The translations under genes and the position numbers were made by a program. Of a DNA stretch of 64,000 nt, positions 47,789 through 59,622 are shown piece by piece. Numbering within the stretch: the first letter of the stretch is position 1; the number at the start of each line of letters is the position of its first letter. The DNA comes from Agelaius tricolor (Eukaryota > Chordata > Aves > Passeriformes > Icteridae), in assembly GCA_023055355.1 (NCBI GenBank), contig JALJCS010000001.1:95217381-95281380 (forward strand), read 5' to 3'. The notes beneath the pieces were generated by a model that did not search any database, had not been told where the DNA came from, and saw only the letters and a program-made list of their open reading frames with translations.

Positions 47789-50700
47789 CCAGGTTGTTGT
47801 GGATAGTAAACAGTATTTGCCATATATTTTTTTAAAAGATGTGTTATTGTAGGAACCACCATATTTTGTCAGAGCTGTTGAATGGTAGTCTGGAAGAATG
47901 AGCAGGTAAAGGACCCTGGATGATTTCTCAGAAAACCCTGAGAGGATATTACATGTGTTTTCATTTCAAATAATATTATACAATGTCCTACTTAAATTTC
48001 AATGAAAGTGAATTCTTGTGTCTAACTCAGTAGATCAAACTTTAGACTATTCAATATAAATAGGAAAAGGTAAAGGCTCTCATACTTGCATTAAAAGTTT
48101 CTCTCCTGAGAGGGTTGTTCTTAAGTGTTTAGTATCATGACTGCTCAGTTTCTCTCCCCACACTTTATGATGAAAAATTAAATGCAAATTAAATGCAAAA
48201 ATCTGGTTTGACATTGATTTCAAGCCTTTACTGTATGCTTCTTTCCAGGTGGAATGCTTGTGTTTGAATCATGTTGATATTAGCTAGCGTTCCCTGTAGA
48301 TTCCACATAGCTACAACTGTTTTACACATCACAGGTAATGGGTAAAGTTCTGCCTGTAAAAATGTCCATGGGCACTGACTTAAGTCACAGCTGATGACTT
48401 AATGTGAGCCCAGAAGTTCATTTGCTTTACACTGTTTTGTTGGCATACTCTAAGTGTACATGTGTGATGTAATGACAATGTATCTGTGTAATGTGGTCAC
48501 GGTAAAACACCTCACAGCTTGCCAGCAGCAACTCTTGGCATTTCCTAACAGCTGAGTATTCTGATTTAGCACTTAGATACTCCCCAAAAATTATTTTATA
48601 GTTTTACAGTCAGTTTCTGATAAAAACTAAAGTCACTGGTTATAGAACAATGGTTATAGAACAGTTTTGGACTTACCGATGCAGGGTTTGCAAATGTGGC
48701 TACTGAAGCTGCCAGCACAATTTATCTATTATTTGTCTGGATAAAGAATAGCTTGTTCATACATTTGCAAAAGAACCTTTCTAACTTGGCTCAAGGTTGA
48801 GCAGCTTATGTTCAGAGAAAGAACAAGAAAATTTGCTGGGATTTTAGCAGTAGTAGATGACGTTCCTTCCAGGATCAATCTTTGGTTTCTTTCCAAGCAG
48901 GCTTACTCTAGATAAGCACCATTCATTTCCTTATCATGTAAATTATTTACTGGAAATAAATGTGTAAGTCTTATTTTATCTGCTCCTTTTTACTTAATGT
49001 TATGTGCACATACATAATTCTCCAATTTTGACAGTAGTGAAATGATCCTTTTTTTTTTTCCTCTTTCTGGCACGGTTTACATAAACATCTATTTTGACTA
49101 CACCTGAATATTTTTTAATATTCTAACTTTTCCACAGGCCTTCTGTATTTCAATTGCTTCATACAAGTTACAAAAAGTTTTAGACATTATGTTTTAAGGT
49201 AAGGGTTCCTATTTAAAGTCTTCCTGTTTCATTTCAATTTGTGAGTAGTTTTTTCTTTGACAACGTGTTAGTTTAGGAAGATCGATGGTTTTGCATTTTC
49301 ACCCCTTGCAATGTGTGACTGGTTTCTGAAGCTGTTTTTTGACTGAGAGTAAGTCTCTTGGATTGGCCCCATTTTTCAATTTCCTCTTCTTAAAGGATAA
49401 TTCAATTAAGCAAATAGATTATTTTGAATTGTGGGTAGCTCCAGAGAACAAGGCTTGCATAAATTATAGTATGAAAGGAGGTAAGGGGAATCCCTGACTT
49501 GTGAACTTGCAATCCTTCAGAAGTCCACTGCTTTTTGTTTTACTTTTGTGAGTGAATCCATTCTATAAACACAAATGGTGAGGTCAGGAAAATGAGATTA
49601 CAGTACCCTAGGGTAACTGGACAATATTCCTGGAGTCATCCCAGTGTTTGAAGACAGATGGATTCCATTCCTGGTAGAACACGCCCCATGTCCCTGGGGA
49701 AAGAATTTTCTTTTGTTTCTGCTGAGCCTTCTTTTTGGCAAAGATATCATAGGCCCACTCTCATGCATATTTAAAAGGAGAATGGGCCCCACCAGTTTAG
49801 ATACATCATCTGGAGGACAGGGAGGAGCTCTAGTGTAGGAAAGGGAACCCAGGAAAAGCAACTCAGATGACACACAAGAGCAATTACCACAGAGTTGGCT
49901 TTTTTTAATTTTAGCTTCCTGCCCCCACTCCCCCTTGATGCACTCTGTGATCACCTACATGGAATTCCTTTTTGGTGATGAACAGCAGCTGCCAATAAAA
50001 TAACCACAGGCTCAGCTGAAAAACAAAAGTAGCCTGCAGTAAATAGGTGACCTGTAGATGTCAGGAATAGGGCTGTCCTTCCTTCATGGAGCAGGGGCTA
50101 CTCACCTGCAGTTAAATGAACTTCAGTGTGGATTCAGTACTGAGATCAGGGTACTGACAGCTTCTCACACTTCTTAGCAAAGGGAATTCTGTGGGGTTAC
50201 TAACTAATTTGTAAATCTTTCTGTAAAAGCCACTGTTCATCTAGTGTGTTCCTGAACAATTATGGCCTGTTAAACATACTTTGAAGACTTTTTTTCCATC
50301 CCATTTCAGACTGTTCATTTTAGGCATTTTTAGCTTTAGTTTTTGAGCTAGTTTTGGGAAAGAAGAGATTAAGAGGAATAAGTAATCCCCTTGAAATTCT
50401 TACACACCTTTGGGCAGGGACCAGAGGAGGTCTGGCAATAACCTAATTCACAAAATATGGGGGTCCAGCTGTAGCTCTCCTAAGCTTCATATTGATGTAA
50501 GAAGCAAGAAAAGAAAAAAATATGCATGAGAAAAATGCTGAAAAGGAAGATTGTTAATGCTACTAAGGTAGGAATGCAAAGCTCTTGTAGACACCACCCT
50601 CCTGTCTAGCCTTCACTTATCACTGTAGGGTTATTATACAGAACAGAGAGAGTTTAATTTACATTGCTTGTTGAATAAATCCACTCTCAAAGATGTGAAC

Positions 50701-51690
50701 TCTGTTGATGCTATCCATCTGGGCAAACCACTTAACAAGCTTGCTGGGGGAGCCCTGATTACTGTATGAAGGAATAATACACTTTTGCCAGAAAAATAGG
50801 CTGCCAAAGCAGTACATTGTTTCAGCTCTCTCTATTCCTTTGCAGCACAGTTACACTTGCACTTGAATGGTACCAAAAGCACAGACAGACTCAAGTTGCT
50901 TCCCCATACCCTTCCCATATGTAGAATAACTAGATTATCTAACCCTCACCCTGAGTGCTTTCCTGGTGGTGAGCAGCCCTTGAGCTGGGTTTTACACCCA
51001 CACTTAAATTCCACCACCAGCTCTTCAACCCCTTGTGGTAGGACTAAGTGCAAGATAAGGCAAACTTCACTGAGAAGTTAAACACTCACTGTAGCATGAC
51101 ATTCTCTCCTGGCATGCTTATTTGGCCCAGAGAGTGCCAAATTGTCCAGTTCTGACTCAGTTACTAAATGTGCCAATAATCTGGACCCCCCCTATCTGTT
51201 CACAAACAGTTCCAGGAATTGCACCACTACTCAAATTATTGCAGAAAAATAGCAAGTGTCAAAACCTGCTGCATTTTGCTTTCAGTTGCTTATATTACCT
51301 TCACTAACCTTTGGCTGCCCAGTTTAAAGTTTTCCAAATTAGGTATTTGCTGCAAATTGAATGCTAGCTAAAATGCTTCTACTCACTTAGTTAAAGAATA
51401 GTAACATGGTTTGTATTTTCTAATAAAGTTGTCCAAAGACTTGTAGCATAGTTTTAAATTTGGCAAGCAGGTTGTGTTTTATGCCAAAGCTGTGCCTTTT
51501 GCCAACAGTCTTGAAAGATAACCAGATTTTGTGAAGATGTGAACTTCTGATGAGCATCAGATGTGGCCTGGCCTTGTCCCCTGTAGCTTCATTCTCAGAA
51601 CAGCACACCTGGAACTGCAGCAGCAGTGCCTGGTATTTCCTCTGCAGCATCAGCCAGGTTTGTCACACCAAGTGCAGGAACTCAGAGCAA

Positions 51691-52080
51691 ACTCACAGAA
51701 TCACAGAGTGGCTGGGGTTGGAAGGGACCTCTGGAGGTTACCTGGTGCCATCCCCTGCTCAAACAGGGACCCTTAGAGCCAGCTGCCCAGGACCATGTCA
51801 GACAGCTTCTGAGTATCTCAAGGATGGAGATTCCACAGCCTCTTGGGGCAACCCATGCCAGTGCTTGGTCACCTTCAGGATAAAAAAGTATTTACTGATG
51901 CTCAGAGAAAACCTTTTCTGTTTCAGTTTGTGTCCATTGCTCCTGGTCAGTTTGTTACCAGCCTCCAACTAGATACTGTACCATAGATCACACCTCCAGC
52001 TTCAGAAATACAGCCCTTAATACATCTCACTGTCTGCTCACCCAGCCTATACTTCCTCAGCTTCTCTGCTGCTGAAGTTG
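51691..52080 (-). repeat. CR1 LINE 3' fragment, about 390 bases, reverse orientation
   Basis: Plus-strand text starts with the reverse complement of the CR1 tail, CAGAATCACAGAGTGGCTG, then GGTTGGAAGGGACCTCTGGA, GACAGCTTCTGAGTATCTCA, TGGAGATTCCACAGCCTCTT and TTTGTGTCCATTGCTCCTG. These are hallmark phrases of avian CR1. It is fairly well preserved and 5'-truncated. Three overlapping plus-strand frames here (up to 140 codons) are repeat-derived. Confidence 0.92.
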
Positions 52081-52784
52081 GCAACACAGAGGGAAAAAGG
52101 TATCAGTGGCACTTTTTCTAGAGTGTAGATAGAAGAACAGAGCTTAGAGACATGATAAAAGATTAACAGATGTAAGAGCCAAGAGAGACTGGGAGGAGAA
52201 GTAGTATACAAGGGATCTCATCAGGGGTTTGGAAGGAGGGAAAACAGCAAGGGACAAATGATGCTTGGGTAAAACCTGTAAAAACCACCAAAACAAGTTC
52301 TCCCCTCATATGTTTTCATCTAGGTAAGCAGGAAAATGACAACATACTATGACTGCTTATGGAGAAACAAAAATGAGAACTGTAGCATTAGTTCTAGGAG
52401 TGACCATCATATACTGACAATGGAAGTCAGAAAAACCAAAGTGTGCACAAAACAAAACACACATTAAATAAGGCAAACATAAGCACTAAGAAGATAGAAA
52501 GCATCCAAAAATTTTCAGACTGTATAAGGAGTCGTAATTTACTCCCCTTCTGTGATCACACTTTCTTCAGATCCTACTTCTTGCCACAGATGCTAAGTCT
52601 GTCAGGAAACTTAACAGTGTTTAGGGAACTTCAAATTTCACAGTAAAGACAACTAGGAGCTGTATGATTCATATTGTTAATGAGAATGTTATTTTAAAAA
52701 AAGTATCACTTTTTAAATCATCTTAAGTAATGGTTTTCAAGAGCACATGACCTATGGCTATAGGAAAATTATCCATTTGGCAAG

Positions 52785-52838
52785 TTACTTACAAATACTT
52801 ATCATTAGCTTAATACTTACAAATACAAATCATTAGCT
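52785..52838. repeat. 28-base tandem duplication
   Basis: TACTTACAAATAC followed by ATCATTAGCT occurs twice with a 28-base period, with two or three mismatches. Intergenic. Confidence 0.8.
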
Positions 52839-54201
52839 ACATCCTTATTTTCAGGTGCCCAATTTGAGATGTTTAGGGTCAGATTTGCCAGACTTTCCAA
52901 ACCCAGAGCAATCAAACAACAGCTCTATACAAGTACAGTTGAAAGCACTTCACCGTGTAAAGAACAGAGCAAGAAACTGGAAGACAGAATTAAACACTTT
53001 CTTCAATGTGGGCTTCAGATAAATCTCAAGTCAATAGAATTTCAGTCTAAGCAAACAGTTCTAACCACAAAACTGGTTTCTCTCAAGTAGCTAAGTAAAC
53101 AGCAAGCATCCTTCTAAGCTTACTTTTCAATGCTCACAAGTGAGGTTAGCTGAAGCATAAATTTCAGCAGTTTAGAACAATTTAGCTTAGTTAAACTAAA
53201 ATGCTTTTAATGTCTTTCCCTGAACTACAGCATTTAACTTGCAATATGGAGATAATGATATGGAGCAACTCTGACTGGACAAAGTAAGAGCGAAGCCAAG
53301 TTCACCCACCTAGCATCTTACTGGCCTGAAAAAAATTTCAAGAAACTATTTGAATTCTACAATGTCCCTAGGAAATAGGGAACTTCCACTGACTCCACAA
53401 ACTTACTTGCTTTACACAGACAACCAAGACACAGGGATGCAAGTGAGAAAGCAAGCTAGAAATCAGGCTAACTATATGGCATTCAAGTTCATTAACCATG
53501 TATGAAAAATGGAGAATAACAGAGCAGAATGAAAAAACTCACAAAAAGACTGTACAGTAAGGTGTAGAGCCAAAAATGAGGTAACAAATTCATCCACAGA
53601 ACACTGTCCTTGCAGTGAGAATCTGGCTTCCACAGAAGGAAAAAAAAAATTAAAAAGCTCTATGACTTTTTAATTAAATATTGCATCATAAACTGTCCAT
53701 ACAAACACATTCAACATATTGTTACAGACATTTGCTTAAAAATGTCTTCTTGAATCTGGAACCTAAACATTCATTTGCAGTACAAATTTTGTGTGAAGGC
53801 TAGAAATCTCAGTGGTTTTACAGGATGGGAGAAAGCTGTGCAACTTCTCACGGCCTTTTAATGCCCTTTTGTAACATGGAGATATTATTGCAATATTGTT
53901 TACAAAGCAGTTTAAGTTTCAGGACTGAAGAACATTTAAATAAAAAGCATACTCCATTTGTTTGCATTCCAGTACAATTTATGACCTATCTAGTGCCATT
54001 TTCTGTGAGAAACGTGCCATCTCATAATAGTGCTCTTTTGGAGTTAGCCTGTCTGACTTTTTGTATGACAGAATTGGCACACTGTCTGCCATACTACTGA
54101 TGTATAGTATGAAATAAATTTCCTGGCTTGAACATGCAAATATGAAGCTCTCTAGAACTAAAATAATTATTATTTTCCCTCTGCTACATAAACAGTGCAT
54201 T

Positions 54202-54324
54202 CATCAAGGCCAGGTTGGATGGGTCTCTGAGCTGGTCTAGAGGGAGGTGTCCTTGTGCACAGCAGCCAAGTTGGAACTAGATGATTTTTAAGGTGCCTTC
54301 CAACCCAAACCATTCTATGACCCT
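54202..54324 (+). repeat. CR1 LINE 3' fragment
   Basis: Contains CAAGGCCAGGTTGGATGGG, GAGCTGGTCTAGAGGGAGG, GTTGGAACTAGATGATTTTT and the tail CCAACCCAAACCATTCTATG. A clear CR1 3' end, 5'-truncated to about 120 bases. Confidence 0.92.
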
Positions 54325-57300
54325 AAATCTTTAGATCCTAGAAACTTGATATTCCAAACAAAAGAATTCCTGAGAGTTCCTAGAATTAATGTCATAGGCT
54401 TGGTCCAATGTATAATAATGTCCCTGTCCAGGCTACCACTGCATTTCTAACATATACATAAAAATATGGAAAACAGGATAGTTTTTCAAAATTTAAGTTA
54501 GGAAGGAGAAGCCTGATGTAAACAGGCACTGTCACAGAGCTTGTTTTAAACAGTTACATCTGGAAGACAATGGGGTAGAGGTTTGCTAACAGTTTGCAAA
54601 CTACTGCTGGTGAGATGACATTGGTATCTTCAGTTATAGTATATGTAGTTGACATCAGTATATGTGCAAAAGTAAACTAAGTTCCTAAACTTAGAATACA
54701 GTTCTAAACAGACACAGTTTTGTGTAAATAGTTGATAAATTTCCCTAAGGTGCACCACTGAGGAAATCTAACATACTATAATCTCTGATGTTTAGGCCAG
54801 AGTCTACACAGACTCTGCAGGCAGGAAGCTCAGGCTGGCCAGAGCACGATGCTTTTCCTCTAAGTGGATCCTCACAGCTTATGGGGAATAAATACTCAGC
54901 TGAGTCAAACTGGTCTGGCTCCCACTACCCTTATCCAGTCAGCTTACAGTAAAAGAACTGGTCCTGAAAATGGAACTTTAAGTATCATCTATAACTATTA
55001 CCCTGTGCAAACGGACAGATGTATGATGTGGATTTGACTATTCTATTAAATTAAACCATCTATTTATACTGTGCTTTCAGCCCTATTGCTGCAGATATAC
55101 AAGAATCTTTTATTTAAAAAATTGCAATAGTTTTCTTTCCTGCCAGTGCTGAATTACTTACCTGATGATTGTTTAGATAAAGTCATACCCCAAAGAACTC
55201 TAGAGAGTTACATAATGACTAATAACCATTAACAACTAAGAAAGAAGGGAAAACAAAAAGTAAAAAAGGCAGGTAAGTCAAGTCTCATTTACTAGAACTT
55301 GGATACTTTTAAATCCAGATAATCTTCCATTCATATATATTCATGTATGAACGTAGCTTATCTATCTTTTTAAGCATCAAGCATTGCAAATAGCACTGCT
55401 TACTCTCCCCCAGGTACATAAAGTATGAATCTCACAGGGGAAAAAAGAAAAAACTAAGGGAACAAACAAACTAACAAACGGGAAAATATACACTAGCAAA
55501 GAAACAGGCTGGCTGTTTGAATCTAGGTTGTGGCTAGCAATTACTCTCAAAACTGAATAAGGAATCCCTGAGGAATGGTGTACATTACCCAGTTTCCTTT
55601 TGTAACCACAGGGCTGCACAACTCCAAATGCAAATTTGTTAAAAACAAGCAAAATTAAGGCTGTCAGAAAACGACAAGAGACCACAACTGAGAAAACAAT
55701 CACCTTGCGGATTACATCCTCCTTTAACCAGACTGGAGCCTAGAACACAGACATCTTTCATCTCATCTTTCAGCAGGCATTATTGAGTAAAGCAGAATGG
55801 ATTTGCTTCAAAAATATGGTGGTGAGAGGTAAGTAAAATGGCTGTTGCCTCACTTTTACTCTTTCAAAGCTGTGGTTTGTAACATCAGCTTCCCTTTGAT
55901 TTCCAGAAGTAGATGGGGTAAGTAAAAACCTGGGAGAAGTACCTTTGTGAACTCAACTCACTGCACAGAGGTTCTTTGGGGGTACTGAGTATGCAGCATT
56001 GAAGAAAGACTGTTATAAAAAGTGTTGCACCAAAATAAAAATAAAATCTTTTATCAGACTACAGTACCTCTCACTATTCCCAATAATCAAGACTGCAAAG
56101 AGCAAGCATCTTTATACCTACTTCTGTTCATATGCTAAAATACAAGTGTCATGTTATCAATGTAAAGCTTTAACCAGTGGCCAAAAATCAATTCTATTTA
56201 AAAATCAGAGGGAAAAAATATTAATTACTAAATTAAGGAAACCGCTGCTGTTTGTTTGTAAGAGAAGTCTAGTATTTCAGTTTCCAGAGGTGCTATATTA
56301 ATAAAATTAAATATCATACATCTTCTGCTTTATTCATTTGCTATGCAAGACATGAAAAAAAAATCAACACCATAATTTCCTCGTCTTGCTGTAAAGCTTG
56401 CTTGATTTTTCACTCTTTTTTACTGAATGTTTTGGAAGTCAGATTCTTTCAAGACAAGAATGTAGTGCAATCTCAAAAATCAATTCTGTTCGAAGTCTCT
56501 GGTTTTTAAAGAGTATGCTCAGTTTCTCAGCAGGAAAAATAGAAATGTCACAAGGGACTACTTAGATGTCTCCTCTGCTTTTGCGGCTATCCTACAAATG
56601 TGCACCACAAGTACATGCATTTTTTATGCTAAGTAATCTAAAACCTTAATAGGAATTCTTAACTGTTATTCTACCCAAGCTGAAAAACAATACAAACAGA
56701 TACATTTAATTAGCTGGCCATCTGATCCCTTACACTGCAGAATGCAGTCAGGCTACTCCTAAAGCACTTGTAAGCCTGAATCCTCTAAAGAAATATACAA
56801 CATATACTTTCCATAAATGCATGTGTTGTCATGTAATTATTAAATACATTTATCGAGTCCCCACCCTACTAGCTTCCACTGAATAAATCTGATTCAGAAA
56901 AGGCACTGGTAAAACTTGTTAAGATTGCAAAACATTGCAGCACTGCCCACCACCATGTTAATAAAAAACACTTACCAAGCACATGCAGTAGTGAGCTTGT
57001 TTAAGCAGGTCAGGAAGGTCTTAAATAACTCATTCTTAATTCTGTAGGTTTTTTTCTATTAACATCACATTTTATTAAAAAAATAAGTTTCCTATATTTA
57101 ACATGTATATTAGCTTGCTGTATGTGACTGGAGATCTTGAGACCTTTAACATTGAATGACAGTAAATCCAACACTTTCTTCACAGCTTTGAAAAAGGGTA
57201 AAAGGGGAGGGAGGATGAAGGGGAGGACAGGAAAGAGAAAGGAAAAGGAAGAAGCACCAGGCCATTCCCAGTAAGAGAACCAAACAGTTCTACAGCATCA

Positions 57301-58241
57301 AAATATGAACTTGCATCACAAATATCAGAAAAAGGAAAACTGCTGTATCAATGAAATGTGGATATATTCCATATAATTAAAACATACCATTGGGAAAGCC
57401 TAGACTAGGAAGGAATACATTCTACCTGCAATTGTCTCTTCTCTATTTCAAAGAACTTTCCTTCCCTCTCTTGTATAAACTACTATTCCAATATGTCAGT
57501 TGCACTAAAGCCAGATACACAAGACCCTGCATTTCCACAATCTGGAACTATTTATCCCTATTTTCCCCCACCAGTGGCAAGAATACTGGATAAAAACTTG
57601 AAGGAGGAAACAACTCAGAGGTGTGCACATTACATATTTAATTTGTAGTCCAGGAAATTGCCCCCACATTCTTTCAACAAGAAAACTGCAGGAGTCATTT
57701 CTAACAGAACACATATATGTGGTACTTACATAATCTCCATGGGGCCCAGGGTTTATGCCAGAGAAACCAGGGAATGAACAACTCCCCTAAATCCCACAGT
57801 TATCTGTACAAAAGATTAGCAGCCCACAATTGTATTGCTCTATGTGCAACCACTCTGCCTCGGTGAGAGAACCCCCTGTAAACAGAGGGTGCCACACAGA
57901 GTCCCCTGTGCAGGAATGCCCTGGAAGTAACATCATTAGCAGCTGCATTTTCAGGGTTTAGTGAGAATGAAAACTCATGGAGGCCATGAAGCACTGGGTT
58001 AACTTGGATGTTGTGTACAAAAATAAAATCTCAAGGGGCCCAGAGTTCAGCTAATGAACTCTCTGCTGCTTCTCTTTGGGAGAAGGGAATGGTAAATGAC
58101 ACTTCCAGGAGAAAAATCAGGAGAGAAAATATTATCTGCAAGGAGAGATAGAAGATCCTTCTCTACTCCCACAAATTCCTTCCTGGGAAGTGACACTTTC
58201 TGGTTCCCTTCAAAGATACCTGTATAAATAGAAAAGGGGAG

Positions 58242-58255
58242 ATATATATATATAT
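58242..58255. repeat. (AT)7 microsatellite
   Basis: Perfect AT dinucleotide run in the SENP6 downstream region. Confidence 0.9.
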
Positions 58256-59099
58256 CCTTGAACAAATCTTTTCTTACTTTCCTCACTTCAATGACAAAGC
58301 CTTTCTAGAACAGGGATAAAGGGCTACATTTGCAGTTTAAGCAACAATGACATTTCAGATTGTTGTAAAATCAAAATACACTGGAAATATCCAAGCAAGT
58401 CCCTACATTAGTCTGATGCTACGTAAAGCCAAGAACAAACAAGCAAGCAATGAACACCGGTATTTTGGTTTTTTTGCATGGATATTAGAAAAAATAGTAA
58501 TCATACACTTTTTCTTTTTAAATGTTCATTACTTAGATAAAGCACATATGAATGTAACATTCAGAATTGTAACATAGAAAATGTAATGTGGGCAATCTGC
58601 TATTCCAAGTACACTTACCAAAATACAATTTTATAATGAAGAAAGTCTCAAAATACACCTGTACAACAACTGGGATCCACAAAATATGATTTAATAGAGT
58701 CACTCAAGATCACTTCATTGAAACCACTTTTATAATACTGTTTGAAGAGTTTACCTCTGGTCAAAGAGCACTTTCCCCCTTTCCCTAGCCTGTCCCACTA
58801 AAGCAAGGGTGGAATTGTAACTGCAATGCATATCTTCTAAACCCCCAAATCTGAAGCAGTCCTATGAACTATGACACTGCCTACACTTAGATACTGGGAG
58901 GATGGGAATCACCCTTGGAGGCCATGGTACATTGAGACACTTACCCATATTATTGTCTGTAGCGCAAGCAGAATAATCTTGTAAAGGGCAACTAAAGAGG
59001 GTCAAAATATGAATTAATTATCTCACTACCAAATCATTCCCTAGGTGTTACTTAAGCATGTAACATTAAAACTTAACTGAAAAAGAAAAAGGTAACCAC

Positions 59100-59421
59100 T
59101 TCATCCTATATTTTCTTTATTTTCTTTTTGTTTAGAAGCTCCTATTTAAGTTCTATTAACAGAAATACATAACAAAAGCTCCCTATCAAGTGGAAAAAAA
59201 GTAATTACAAATGCTGAAAAAGTTGGCCTCATTAACATATGTACAGACTCACTTAATACACATCTTTGTGGGAATTAAACCATTTTATGACACACATTTA
59301 TACAGGCATTAAACATTCCCAAGTAACTTTGAGCAGAGAACACGCCAAATCTTTAGTTTGGGCAGACAGAAATGTAGGTTTCAGTTTTGATTGTGGAGCT
59401 AACATGCAACAGATACAACAT
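59100..59421 (-). other. SENP6: SENP6 3' UTR, short form (end approximate)
   Basis: From the stop codon to a likely poly-A site just past the AATAAA at 59121-59116. On the sense strand the signal is followed by GTGGTTACC and then CCTTTTTCTTTTTC, a reasonable downstream G/U- and U-rich element. Further AATAAA signals on the minus strand at 57076-57071 and 56334-56329 could give longer 3' UTRs, so this is the minimum length. Confidence 0.5.
59116..59121 (-). terminator. SENP6: candidate SENP6 poly-A signal AATAAA
   Basis: First canonical AATAAA seen downstream of the SENP6 stop, about 300 bases away, with a U-rich tract following the expected cleavage zone. Transcript ends would be needed to tell whether this or one of the later signals is the main one. 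Confidence 0.5.
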
Positions 59422-59622
59422 TCAGTCTGAGTTGTTGTTGGTAAGTTGTTCTGTCTTTTCCTGCAACATTGAATTTGGGTCTTTCTGTCCCTTCTTGTCC
59501 TTGTTCTGCTGTTCCTGGAGCGTCAGGATTATTTTTCGTATTTCTTCTCTTTTGGTTTTCATTCTTGGGCGTGGAAACCATTCTGTTAAGTTCATTGGTA
59601 GCTCAAAACTCAAAATGGGATT
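59422..59622 (-). CDS. SENP6: SENP6 last coding exon, C-terminus and stop
   Basis: After the acceptor TTTTTCAG, 66 codons begin [17 protein letters not shown] and end with TGA at 59424-59422. The FELPMN-WFP-P-PRM and KTKREEIR segments match the end of the SENP6 protease domain and its final helix. The tail beyond about residue 40 of this exon ([27 protein letters not shown]) is variable and differs from the human tail, as expected for a disordered end. No sign of truncation: the stop falls within a few residues of the expected position, but the tail is roughly 15-20 residues shorter than the human one by my memory. Confidence 0.96.
   Translation of the reverse strand, partial: NPILSFELPMNLTEWFPRPRMKTKREEIRKIILTLQEQQNKDKKGQKDPNSMLQEKTEQLTNNNSD

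Larger units (their letters stand above)
44621..59090. other. SENP6-MYO6 intergenic region
   Basis: About 14.5 kb between the inferred SENP6 poly-A site and the MYO6 first exon. It contains the upstream half of the CpG island, a probable solo LTR (46793-47419), a CR1 on the minus strand (51691-52080), a CR1 on the plus strand (54202-54324), small tandem duplications (47751-47788, 48179-48200, 52785-52838) and an AT run (58242-58255). No coding gene was recognised. The 222-codon plus-strand frame at 44818-45486 begins with GTG in the CpG-rich zone and looks like a composition effect. Confidence 0.8.

Noticed and set aside
51550..51972. 140-codon plus-strand frame and two overlapping ones
   Set aside because: They lie largely within a reverse-orientation CR1 fragment, in its antisense frames.
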